The translations under genes and the position numbers were made by a program. A DNA stretch of 64,000 bases from Bifidobacterium amazonense (GTDB taxonomy: Bacteria > Actinomycetota > Actinomycetes > Actinomycetales > Bifidobacteriaceae). The stretch is from assembly GCF_018555435.2 (NCBI RefSeq), contig NZ_JAFEJT020000008.1, positions 18,999-82,998 of the forward strand. Direction: 5' to 3'. Every line of letters begins with the position of its first letter. The stretch's first letter is position 1. The notes below the pieces were generated by a model. The model was not told the origin of the DNA. It did no database searches and saw only the letters and a list, made by a program, of their open reading frames with translations. Below, one piece after another: positions 1 to 9,200 of the stretch.

Positions 1-1921
1 TGGGGTGCACATGCGGTTCGAGATCGACGAGCACGGCGGTTCCCGGCGTCGTCTGCACGCTTGCCGCGTCCACCGTGGCCGCCAGCGTGCCGGCCGGGCG
101 CACGGAGAAGTAGACGGTGCCGAAACAGGTGTCCCGGCCGTCGGACACCATCAGCTCGACGCCGATCCTGCCCGACTCCATCGCGCCGGCGTCGAAGACC
201 AGACGCCCGTCGGCCCGGGCGGATACGGACGCCCCCGCCTGTCCGTGGGGCGCCGCGGCGACCAGCGACAGCGGGTCCCCGTCCGCGTCGAGAAAGCCGG
301 CGAGCGCGTTCACCGTGTAGACGGCCCCTTGTTCGACGTCGTATTCGATGGGCGCGTCGACCTGCGCCGGCGCATGGTTTCCGTCCGCTTCGACCAGGTC
401 CAAGGTCGCCGTCGCCGTCGAGGTCTGGCCGCGTCCGTCGTCGATCGTATAGGAGATCGTCTCGGTTCCGGGCTTCGCGCCGCTTGCGTCCAACTGCAGA
501 TACCGGCCGGCGAGGATCGGCCGGACGACGAGCGCGGATCCGTCGGACACGTCGGCGGATGCGATGCGCAGCACCGAACAGTCGGTCTGCTCGTCGTTGC
601 GCAGCACGTCGAGGATCTGCATGTGGCCGGCACGTGCGCCGAGCTCGTCGTCCACGGCCCGGATGGCGCCCGATTCGGCCGAACAGGTGGGGGAGAACTC
701 GCGCTGGCCGTTGGTCGAGCGGTCGTTGCCGGCGCGCTCCTCGGACTCGTCTGCGCCTGCGACGTTCCATTGGACGCCGATGGCCTGCGTTGAATCGGCG
801 GGGTTCCACACGACGCCGTTGGCCACGTCGTTGAGCAGCGCATGCCGGTGGTTGGCCCGGAACACCAGATCCGACGTGACGCCGACCGTGTCCAGCGTCT
901 CGAAGCCGCCGTGGGGATCGGCGGTGGAGACGGTGCCGTCGCCGGCGCAGACGCGCAGGTAGTTGTCCGTTGCGCGGCTCCACGCGGCATGCACGCAACC
1001 GGATACGGACACCGGACGGGCCGGTTCGGCCGATGCCCCCGCCGATGTGGTCTCACGCGGCTCCCCGTCCCGGCCGGTCAGGTCGATCAGATGCAGCCCG
1101 TCTCGTCCGGCGGCCGCGAGCCGGCATGATCGCTCCTCGTCGACGGAGGGGGCCTGCAGCAGCAGACGATCCTCCCCGGTGGAGGCGTTCCCCGACGGCC
1201 AGTGCACGTCGCCGCCGACGGAGACGACCGGGATGCCGCAGACCACGGTGAAATCGTTCGCGGCCGGCGTGGAGCCGTCCCCGATCGAGGCGACGCGTCG
1301 TGCGCGCGCACCAGGCTTGGCGATGCGCAGCACGGCGCCGTCCCGAGGCCGGTATCCGTACAGCGCGCCGTCGTATGTGACCGCCGCGCGGCCTCCCTCG
1401 CCCAATTCGAGCTGCGGATCCGAGGATCGCGGGCCGATCGACTTGATCTCGTCCGCCCTTCCGGACCATACCCGTCCTGAAGCCGTGTCGACCAGTGCGA
1501 TCGTGCCCGCGCCGAGCAGCGTCGTCATATCGGGGTCCGTCGCGGCGACGCCGTCTTCGGACAGCGACGAGGCGGCGATCCGGGTGGCCTGCGTCCCGTC
1601 CGTGAGCAGCATGTCGTCGCCGTGCTGCGCGACGTCGAACCGTGCGGCGTCCACCGGCAGCGTCGCATCCGCTTCGCCGATGCGCACGTTGAACCGTGCG
1701 ATCCGTCGGTCCTGGAGCGAGGTCACCCACACTGTGCCGTCGTCCAGCGTCACCTGACGGTTGGCCGCCGCGTGCATCCAGACCGCGGCGACCGCGATGG
1801 CCAGCACGCAGGACAGCGCCAGCCGGAACGCCAGCCGGTCGCGCCCGGTGCGGGGGCGTCTGCGCGGAGCGTCGGCCCGCCGTCGGAAACGGAGGGGAAC
1901 GAACATTGGATGATGCGACAT
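1..1921 (-). CDS. fn3: Membrane-anchored Ig-like/fibronectin-type surface protein, C-terminus beyond window
   Basis: The first 640 codons of a large protein that runs off the left edge. The start is an ATG at 1921 with an AGGAG motif 5 bases upstream that overlaps the stop codon of the kinase gene, so the two are translationally close. An Arg-rich cytoplasmic N-terminus is followed by one membrane segment at about residues 29-46, then a long extracellular part. Near residues 565-615 the pattern DADGDPL followed by GRLVFDAG is typical of bacterial Ig/cadherin-like tandem domains. In bifidobacteria the gene after the Pkb2 kinase is the fn3 gene of the PFNA cluster, proposed to act in cell-surface interaction. 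Fibronectin domains themselves would lie beyond the window, so the name rests on context. Confidence 0.75.
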   Translation of the reverse strand, partial: MSHHPMFVPLRFRRRADAPRRRPRTGRDRLAFRLALSCVLAIAVAAVWMHAAANRQVTLDDGTVWVTSLQDRRIARFNVRIGEADATLPVDAARFDVAQHGDDMLLTDGTQATRIAASSLSEDGVAATDPDMTTLLGAGTIALVDTASGRVWSGRADEIKSIGPRSSDPQLELGEGGRAAVTYDGALYGYRPRDGAVLRIAKPGARARRVASIGDGSTPAANDFTVVCGIPVVSVGGDVHWPSGNASTGEDRLLLQAPSVDEERSCRLAAAGRDGLHLIDLTGRDGEPRETTSAGASAEPARPVSVSGCVHAAWSRATDNYLRVCAGDGTVSTADPHGGFETLDTVGVTSDLVFRANHRHALLNDVANGVVWNPADSTQAIGVQWNVAGADESEERAGNDRSTNGQREFSPTCSAESGAIRAVDDELGARAGHMQILDVLRNDEQTDCSVLRIASADVSDGSALVVRPILAGRYLQLDASGAKPGTETISYTIDDGRGQTSTATATLDLVEADGNHAPAQVDAPIEYDVEQGAVYTVNALAGFLDADGDPLSLVAAAPHGQAGASVSARADGRLVFDAGAMESGRIGVELMVSDGRDTCFGTVYFSVRPAGTLAATVDAASVQTTPGTAVLVDLEPHVHP

Positions 1922-1929
1922 GGGAACTC

Positions 1930-3525
1930 CTATCGTCTGACGGCGCAGGCCACCGCCGGCCGGGCGGAGGCGCGGCGGTCGGACCGCATGATGCTCACCT
2001 GGACGCACGGCGAGGCGGCGTCGCCGTGCAGGGTGAGCGTCGTGGCGTCGATCTGCGTCATGGCCGCCTCCTGCGGTCCGTCGGCGTCGTCCACCGGCGA
2101 CCACAGATACGAATCGCCCTCCTGCGGGTCGGGATTGGCCCAGGTGAACGTGACCGTGCCGTCCCGTATCACGCCGGACAGGCGATCCGGCGTCGGCACG
2201 ATGCGCTCTCCGGCGACGACGTCGTCCGCGGCCGCGACGGAGGAGAACGACGCGATCACGGACGGCCGGTCCAGACGCATGGCGGTCATGCCCGCGACGG
2301 CGGCGAACAGCGTTCCGGCCGTCACGGCCATGGCCAGCATGGGCAGGATCGCCGCATACGGGCCGCGTCGTCCCGAGGCGGCATGACGGCCATGCGGACG
2401 GTCTTGCGAACGGCTTCGGGAACGGCATCGATGGGGCCGCGCGAGGGACGGACGGGACGGCACGACGCGTGCGGCCTGCGCGCGTGGCGCGGACGCCGGC
2501 GATGCGGTCCGCACGATGTCCCGCGTGCCGTTTGGGGCGTCATCCTGCGCGTCATTCCACGTGTCCAGGCGCGAACGCACGTCATGCGGATACGGCGATG
2601 CGCCCTCGACGACCAGCGGCGTCATCCGGCATCCCATACCCAGCTGCGCCCGTTGCAGGTCGCGGGCGAACTCCACGGCGGAGCCGGGACGGTCGTCCGC
2701 GGCGGGGGAGAGCGCCCGGCCCAACGTACGTGCCAAGGCCGGCGGCATGTGTTCGGGCGTCGCGCATACCCGAGGGGAACGGCCCGCATACGCCGCGAAC
2801 AGCGTGGCGGCCAGAGCGTATACGTCGGACGATTCGTCGCCGCCACGGCCCTCGTCCGTCACCTCCGGCGCGGCCCACAACGCCGAATGGCCCGTTCGCT
2901 CGCCGGAACGGTACACGTCGGCCGCCACCCCGAAATCGGCGAGCATCGGCATGCCGCCGCCGTCGATCAGCACGTTCGCCGGCTTGATGTCCCGATGCGC
3001 GACGCCCAATCGGTGCGCCGCGGCCAACGCCCCGGCGAGCCGGACTCCCCAATCGGCCACCTGGGCGGCGTCGAGCGTGCGGCGGGCGAGCAGATCCCCC
3101 AACGAGCCTCCCGGCGCATAGGCGAGCATCAGCCATCCGCGGCCGTCCTCCGCCACGCCGGCATCGTGAATGGCAAGCACATGCGGATGCCCGCCGAGAC
3201 CCGCCAGCGCCCGGGCCTCGGCGACCATCCGCTGCCGGGCCGGGCCGTCGAGCGTCGTACGGGACACCTTGACCGCCACGGTACGCTCATCGCCGTCCAC
3301 GCGGTACCGGTGCACGTCCGCCGTGCCGCCACGGCCGATCGTGCCGACGAACGTGCACCCCGGCAATATCGGAGGGCGGTCGCACGGGGCGCCGCCGGCT
3401 CGCGGGACGTCGTTTGCACGCGAAACCGTTCCGACGGGTGAGGCGCCGCCCGCGGCCGGGACGGGCGGACGCGCCGCCGGCGCCATGCTGCCGGCCATGG
3501 TGCCGGCCACATTGCCGTACTGCAT
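1930..3525 (-). CDS. pkb2: Transmembrane Ser/Thr protein kinase (Pkb2 type)
   Basis: A 531-residue receptor-type kinase. The chosen ATG at 3525 has a perfect GAAGGAGG ribosome site; a longer frame upstream lacks one. The kinase domain covers about residues 56-290: glycine loop GRGGTADV near 64-71, catalytic Lys86, HRDIKPAN with Asp179, and DFG with Asp197. A basic Ser/Arg-rich linker leads to one membrane helix near 390-413. A roughly 115-residue extracellular tail has fibronectin-III-like character (VTFTWANPDP). The neighbour downstream is the surface protein, only 8 bases away. This pair is the beginning of the PFNA cluster known from bifidobacteria (kinase, fn3, AAA ATPase, DUF58, transglutaminase). 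The activation-loop substrates cannot be inferred here. Confidence 0.88.
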   Translation of the reverse strand: MQYGNVAGTMAGSMAPAARPPVPAAGGASPVGTVSRANDVPRAGGAPCDRPPILPGCTFVGTIGRGGTADVHRYRVDGDERTVAVKVSRTTLDGPARQRMVAEARALAGLGGHPHVLAIHDAGVAEDGRGWLMLAYAPGGSLGDLLARRTLDAAQVADWGVRLAGALAAAHRLGVAHRDIKPANVLIDGGGMPMLADFGVAADVYRSGERTGHSALWAAPEVTDEGRGGDESSDVYALAATLFAAYAGRSPRVCATPEHMPPALARTLGRALSPAADDRPGSAVEFARDLQRAQLGMGCRMTPLVVEGASPYPHDVRSRLDTWNDAQDDAPNGTRDIVRTASPASAPRAQAARVVPSRPSLARPHRCRSRSRSQDRPHGRHAASGRRGPYAAILPMLAMAVTAGTLFAAVAGMTAMRLDRPSVIASFSSVAAADDVVAGERIVPTPDRLSGVIRDGTVTFTWANPDPQEGDSYLWSPVDDADGPQEAAMTQIDATTLTLHGDAASPCVQVSIMRSDRRASARPAVACAVRR

Positions 3526-3654
3526 GGGAACCTCCTTCGGTCTGTCTGGCCCGCCGACGTCCGGTAGACGCACGGGCCGTTCCGCACGCCGCCCGAACGG
3601 CGGGTGAAGGCGAGCATACACGATATCGTCCGTCCGTCGCCCCGATTCCGGCCC

Positions 3655-3673
3655 CTGTGGTCGAATGGTCCGG
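3655..3673 (-). promoter_or_regulatory. 19-bp motif shared with the WXG/hydrolase operon upstream region
   Basis: Read on the minus strand the motif is CCGGACCATTCGACCACAG. An identical 19-mer sits at 58300-58318, also on the minus strand and also upstream of a minus-strand operon. Here it is about 130 bases before the pkb2 start. A DnaA-box-like nonamer (TTATCCACA, minus strand) lies nearby at 3720-3728. Function unknown; a regulator site or promoter part is the simplest guess. Confidence 0.45.
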
Positions 3674-3897
3674 AATCCCAATGATTCCAACGGCCGGCCC
3701 TGTGAAAGACCCGGACGAATGTGGATAAGTAGGGGGTATAGGTGGACTGTCGAAGCGGCGAGGGGAATCGTGTCAACGCGTCTTCGATCGCGGGGAGGCC
3801 CCTATGCCGGCCGCGAAACCCCAAGAAAAATCGCATACGGAAACCATCCCCGGACAAACAGAGTCGGTTTTTCCACTCGAACAACGAAAAGTCCACC

Positions 3898-3925
3898 TTG
3901 CCGGCATCGTGCGCAGCCGTACAGT
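3898..3925 (+). promoter_or_regulatory. Candidate promoter of the GH127 gene
   Basis: TTGCCG at 3898-3903 and TACAGT at 3920-3925 are separated by 16 bases, giving a predicted 5' leader of about 40 bases before the start at 3973. It lies in the 447-base divergent gap 3526-3972, which must hold promoters for both pkb2 and the glycosidase. No gene or clear operator palindrome was seen in the rest of this gap. Confidence 0.4.
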
Positions 3926-3972
3926 GAACCCGTCACCGCAAACAACCGGTTCGCAACATCAAGGGAGATACC

Positions 3973-6126
3973 ATGACCCAGTACAGCAAGCCGCTGCCGC
4001 TGAAGAACGTCACCGTCACCGACCCGTTCTGGCATACCGAACAGGAGCTCGTGCGCACGGCCGTCATCCCGTTCCAGTGGAACGCGCTCAACGACAACGT
4101 GCCCGGCGCAGCCCCCAGCTACTGCATGCACAACTTCAAGGCCGCCGCCGCGCAGAACGCGCGCAAGGACACCGAAGGCAAGCAGTTCGTCCCGCCGGCC
4201 TACACGTACCGCGGCTTCGAATCCAAGCCGGACGATCCGGCGCATCCGGATCCGGACAAGTTCTACGGCTTCGTCTTCCAGGACACCGACTTCTCCAAGT
4301 GGATCGAGGCCGTCGGCTACAGCCTCACCCAGCACCCCGACGCCGAACTCGAGAAGACCGCCGACGCCGCGATCGACATCGTGTGCGCCGCCCAGCTCGA
4401 CAACGGCTACCTCGACACGTACTACATCCTCAACGGCATGGACCGCGCGTTCCACAACCTGCGCTGGCACCACGAACTGTACTGCCTCGGCCACCTCATC
4501 GAAGGCGCGATCGCGTACTACGAGGGCACCGGCAAGGACAAGCTGCTCAAGGCAGCCGAACGCTTCGCCGACTACGTGGGCGAGTATTTCGGTCCGAACC
4601 CCGGCCAGTGCAAGGGCTATCCGGGCCATGAGATCGCCGAGATGGCGCTCGCCCGCCTCGCTAGCCTGACCGGCGAGAAGAAGTACCTCGATCTCGCCAA
4701 GTTCTTCGTCGACGAGCGCGGCACCGAGCCGAACTACTTCCGTTACGAGGGCGAGCGCGACAAGCGCGACGGCTATTCCGACACCGACTGGTCGTTCGAC
4801 TACCCGTACGCGCAGGCCCACAAGCCGGTGCGCGAGCAGGACGAGGCGGTCGGCCACGCGGTGCGTGCCGGCTACCTGTACTCCGGCATGGCCGCCGTGG
4901 CCAAGCTGTCCGACGACCCGAGCCTGGCCAAGGCCTGCGAGACGCTGTGGCGCAATATTGTGGATAAGAAGCTGTACATCACCGGTGGTATTGGTGGCAC
5001 GGTGCATGGCGAGGCGTTTTCGTACAACTATGATCTGCCGAATGATGCGGCGTATTCGGAGTCGTGCGCGGCGATCTCGTTGGCGTTCTTCGCGCGGCGC
5101 ATGCTGGAGCTGGCGCCGAGGGCCGAGTATGCGGATGTGATGGAGCTGGCCTTGTACAACACGACGCTGGCGGGCATGGCGTTGGATGGCAAGAGCTTCT
5201 TCTATGTGAACCCGCTCGAGGTGTATCCGGAGGCCTGTCATAAGGACAATCGCGTCTGGCATGTCAAGCCGGTGCGGCAGAAGTGGTTCGGCTGCGCGTG
5301 CTGCCCGCCGAACATCGCGCGCATCGTCGAGTCGGTGCAGGAGTATGCGTACACGGTGGCGGACGATGCGTCCACGCTGTTCGTGCACCTGTATATGGGC
5401 GGTGTGGCGAAGGCCGTGTTGAACGGCGCGGAGGTGACGTTGGACGTGACGGCGAACCTGCCGTGGCGGGGCGACGGCACGATGGCGGTGCGTCTGGACG
5501 CGCCGGCCGAGTTCGCGCTGGCGTTGCGTCTGCCGGGCTGGGCGGGTCGTGTGGACGCGGCCGCCGCGGCGGTCGTCGCGACCGGTGAGAAGGACGGTCG
5601 TGTGACGCGTGAGGTGCGTGACGGCTACCTGTATCTGTCGGGCGAGTGGCGTGACGGCGATGAGGTCGCGTTCGGTTTCGCGATGCCGGTGCGCATGCTC
5701 AAGGCGAATCCGATGGTGCGCGAGGATGTGGGCAAGGTAGCGTTCGTGCGCGGCCCGGTCACGTTCTGCGCGGAAGGCGCGGATAATGGCGACAACCTGC
5801 ATCTGCTGCATGCGGACGTGGACGCGATCCTCGGGGATCCGGACGCGGTCAGGGTCGTGCCGTTCGAGTTCCACGCGGGTGCCGAGGGCATCGACGAGCA
5901 GGGTCAGGGCGAGGTGGACCATGTGACCCGTGACATGGTCAGGCTCGAGGTGCCGGCGTGGCGCGAGCCGGTCCCGGCCGGCGCGTCGGCGGAGTCCCCG
6001 GCGTTCGCCCCGCTGTACGCGGAGTATCGGCCCGCGAAGCGCGAGCCGGTCACGGCGACCCTCATCCCGTACTTCGCGTGGGCCAACCGCGGCGAAAACG
6101 AAATGACCGTCTTCCTCAACGACTGA
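3973..6126 (+). CDS. GH127 beta-L-arabinofuranosidase (HypBA1-like, DUF1680)
   Basis: A 717-residue cytoplasmic glycoside hydrolase without signal peptide. Family GH127 enzymes such as B. longum HypBA1 (658 residues) release L-arabinose from beta-1,2-linked arabinobiose of plant hydroxyproline-rich glycoproteins, using a zinc-bound cysteine as nucleophile. The key residues are visible: Glu347 in HGEAF, Glu363 and Cys365 in YSESC, and Cys443/Cys444 in CACCPP, matching HypBA1 Glu322, Glu338, Cys340, Cys417 and Cys418. A clear AAGGGAGA site precedes the ATG. It stands alone between a divergent kinase and a helicase gene, with no transporter or LacI regulator next to it. Codon choice changes sharply inside the gene (see findings). 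Exact substrate linkage is inferred. Confidence 0.9.
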   Translation: MTQYSKPLPLKNVTVTDPFWHTEQELVRTAVIPFQWNALNDNVPGAAPSYCMHNFKAAAAQNARKDTEGKQFVPPAYTYRGFESKPDDPAHPDPDKFYGFVFQDTDFSKWIEAVGYSLTQHPDAELEKTADAAIDIVCAAQLDNGYLDTYYILNGMDRAFHNLRWHHELYCLGHLIEGAIAYYEGTGKDKLLKAAERFADYVGEYFGPNPGQCKGYPGHEIAEMALARLASLTGEKKYLDLAKFFVDERGTEPNYFRYEGERDKRDGYSDTDWSFDYPYAQAHKPVREQDEAVGHAVRAGYLYSGMAAVAKLSDDPSLAKACETLWRNIVDKKLYITGGIGGTVHGEAFSYNYDLPNDAAYSESCAAISLAFFARRMLELAPRAEYADVMELALYNTTLAGMALDGKSFFYVNPLEVYPEACHKDNRVWHVKPVRQKWFGCACCPPNIARIVESVQEYAYTVADDASTLFVHLYMGGVAKAVLNGAEVTLDVTANLPWRGDGTMAVRLDAPAEFALALRLPGWAGRVDAAAAAVVATGEKDGRVTREVRDGYLYLSGEWRDGDEVAFGFAMPVRMLKANPMVREDVGKVAFVRGPVTFCAEGADNGDNLHLLHADVDAILGDPDAVRVVPFEFHAGAEGIDEQGQGEVDHVTRDMVRLEVPAWREPVPAGASAESPAFAPLYAEYRPAKREPVTATLIPYFAWANRGENEMTVFLND

Positions 6127-6181
6127 CCCGTCATGCAACCCGTCCGATAAGAACCGACACGCCGAGGCCCGGTCCATACGG

Positions 6182-6230
6182 CCGCCGAGCGCGAGGCGAA
6201 CGGCATGGTCCGTCGCCTCGCGCTCGGCGG
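6182..6230 (+). terminator. Hairpin terminator after the GH127 gene
   Basis: A perfect 18-bp inverted repeat (6182-6199 with 6213-6230) with a 13-base loop, 55 bases after the stop codon. There is no T-run after it, so it may act as an mRNA-stabilising or protein-aided terminator. Confidence 0.6.
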
Positions 6231-6283
6231 GGGACAATCATCGGAGGTGCGGGGCCACCACGACGGGCAGGCCGGACCCTAGT

Positions 6284-9200
6284 GTGGAACCCATGAACGG
6301 GAACATGACGGCTCCACGCTACGAACTCATCGGCCTGCCCGCCTACGGGGACGCCGAACGCGACCGCAAGGGCGGCGATGCGGATATCGACGCCATCGCA
6401 CCGGACTCCGCGCTGGACGACGCCCTGCACGGCGACCGGCCGCTGCTGGTCGCCGGCCCGCCGTGCAGCGGCAAAACCACGTTCGCGCTCGACGCGTTGC
6501 GCCGCGGCATCGACGCCTTCGGCGGGGAGACGGTCCGGATGGCCGTATCCGGCCGGCAGAACGCGGACCTGCTCGCCGATCGGATCATCCGGGACACCGG
6601 TCCCATGGCGCAGGCCCGGCCGGTCACCACGCTGTCCGCCATCGCCTTCCGACTGATCGCCGCGATCCGCTCCCGGCTCGAACTGCCGCAGCCGAAGCTG
6701 CTCAACGGCGCGGAACAGGACGCCCTGCTGCGCACCGTCGTCGACAAACACGTCGGCCATGTGCGCGCCGGCGAGCCATGCCCGACCTGCGCGCTGCTGC
6801 GCGAATACTTCGCCGTCGACGACTGGTCCGGCGTCATGACCGGGGACGACGGCGACGCCGCACGCGGCACGGCCGACGATCCGGACGCCATCGGCGGCGG
6901 ATTCGCCCGCGGCGTCAACACCGAATTCGTCAAGCAGCTGCGCGACATGCTCTCCCGCATGAACGAGCTCGGCGTATCGCAGACCGGCGAGACCGCGGCG
7001 CTCGGCGCACTGTCCGCATGGTCGCCGCGCACGGAGCGCCTGCACGTCCAATGGCGGCTCGCCTTCGCGCTGCGCCGCGAATACGCGGCTGCGATCGGCG
7101 CGGCATATCCGGGAGAATACCGTCTCGACTCCTCGCGGCTGCTGGCCGAAGGCGTCAACGCGGTGCGTGACGCCGAGCCGTCCGAACTGCCGAAACTGGT
7201 CGTCGTCGACGACTGCCAGGACCTCACCCTCGCCGGATTCGCGTTCCTCGAAGCCCTGCACGCAAGGGACGTGCGGCTGGTCCTGACCGGCAACCCGGAC
7301 GAATCGGTGCAGACGTTCCGCGGCTCCTACCCGGAATACCTGTTCGCCCAGCTGCATGAACGCATGCACGCGACCGTGCTGCGCATCCGACGGATCCTTC
7401 CGACGGGCGCGGATCCGAAACCCGCCCACTGCGAGACCGGAGCCGGAACGGACGGGAGCCGCCGGGGACCGGTCGGCCGTTCGTTCCGCGATCTCGTCGC
7501 CTCGCGCGTCTCGCTGTCCATCGCCTCCCCGCAGGACGAGCCGCTGCCGTTGCCGCAACGTCCCGGCAAACTGCCGCAACTGCCCGGCAGCCTGCCGATC
7601 ACGGCCGTCGACGACAGGGGACTGGTCTCGGACGGCAGCCTCGCCACCGCGCTGTACCGCAGCGCCGGCGACGAGGTCGAGGACGTGGTCTGGCAGATCA
7701 AAACCGCACGCCTGGCCGAACACCGCGACTGGAACGACATGGCCGTCATCGCGCATGACAACGCCACCGTGCGCCGGCTCGGCGAACGGCTGCGCCGCGA
7801 CGGCGTGCCCGTGCGCTACTCATCCGTCACCCGTCCGCTGAAGGACGAGCCGTTCGTGCAGGGCCTCTTCGCGCTGCTCGAACTGGCACGGCTGCGCGAG
7901 ACGACGCCCGACCGGCTGAACATGAGCCTTGCGGCCGCCGCCGTATACGTGCGCTCCCGCGTCGTCACGCTGATGAACTGTCCGCTGATCAGCGTGGGCG
8001 GCGGCAACGACCATGAGGGGCATCCGGCGAAACTATCCGTCGCCGAAGCCGCGATGGGCGCATTCGCCGCACTGGCCGACGTGCTGCCGGACCGGACGGA
8101 GGATTCGCCGGAGCCGGATCATACGGCCGATACGACGGACGCCGGAGACGCGGAACGCTCGCTGAACGGGCTGATCCGCGCATGGCGGGCCATGCGGGAC
8201 ACGGTCCTGCAAGCCCGCGCCTCGGACCGCGTCAGCACCGACGACGCGCTGGTGGACGCCGAAGCCGCGGCCGGCGACGATCTGCAGTTCGGCATCGAGG
8301 CGCTCTACCTGCTGCTCGAATTCGGCGACACGGACGCCGTGACCGCGGCCGTGCGCGCCGCATGCGGCAAGGACCCCCACGCCGCCGCGTTCGAGCGCCT
8401 GTGGTCGCTGGTCGGAACCGTGGCCGCGGGGCTGCGCGACCTGACATCGAAGGAACCGCAATACGCGCTGGCCCTGGCATGGGACTCCTGCGGCGTGGCC
8501 CGACGCTGGCAGCGCGAGGCGCTCAACAACACCGATGCCGGCCGCGCCGCCAACGACCGGCTCGACACGGCGATGCGACTGTTCGACTACGCCTCGGGAT
8601 CGGCCTCGGCCAAGGACCTGACCGGATTCATCGCCCAGGTGCGCGGCATGCGCATCGAAGCCGACTCGCTGGCGAAAACCGCACCCGTCGACCAGGCCGT
8701 CACGCTGACCACGCCGGCAGGATCCGCCGGCGCGCACTGGCCGCTGGTCTGGATCCCCGCCATGCAGCAGGGGGTATGGCCCAACCTCGCGGCACGCAAC
8801 ACCATGTTCGGCGGAGAGGACCTCGCCGACGTCATGCTCACCGGCACACTCGCCGACACCGAACACGCCCACGGCGGCGACCCCCGGCTGGCGTCCGTGC
8901 TGGCCGGCGAGCAGAAAAGCCTGCTCGTCGCGCTCACCCGGGCCGACGAACGCGTCACGATCAGCGCCGTCGCCAACGACGATCTGAGCCCTTCCGACTT
9001 CCTGTACGTCTATCTGCCGGAACGGTTCGACCGTACGACGCCGCAATCGCGGCTGCCATACATGAACGTCGGCCAGGGCGACCTGTATTCCGGACTCGAC
9101 ATGACCACGCGCGGGCTCGTCGCCGCGGCGCGCGTGGCGCTCGCCGTCGAACCGGACGGCTCCCCGGCCGGCGACGACGCGATCGCCGCGCTGCGGCTGC

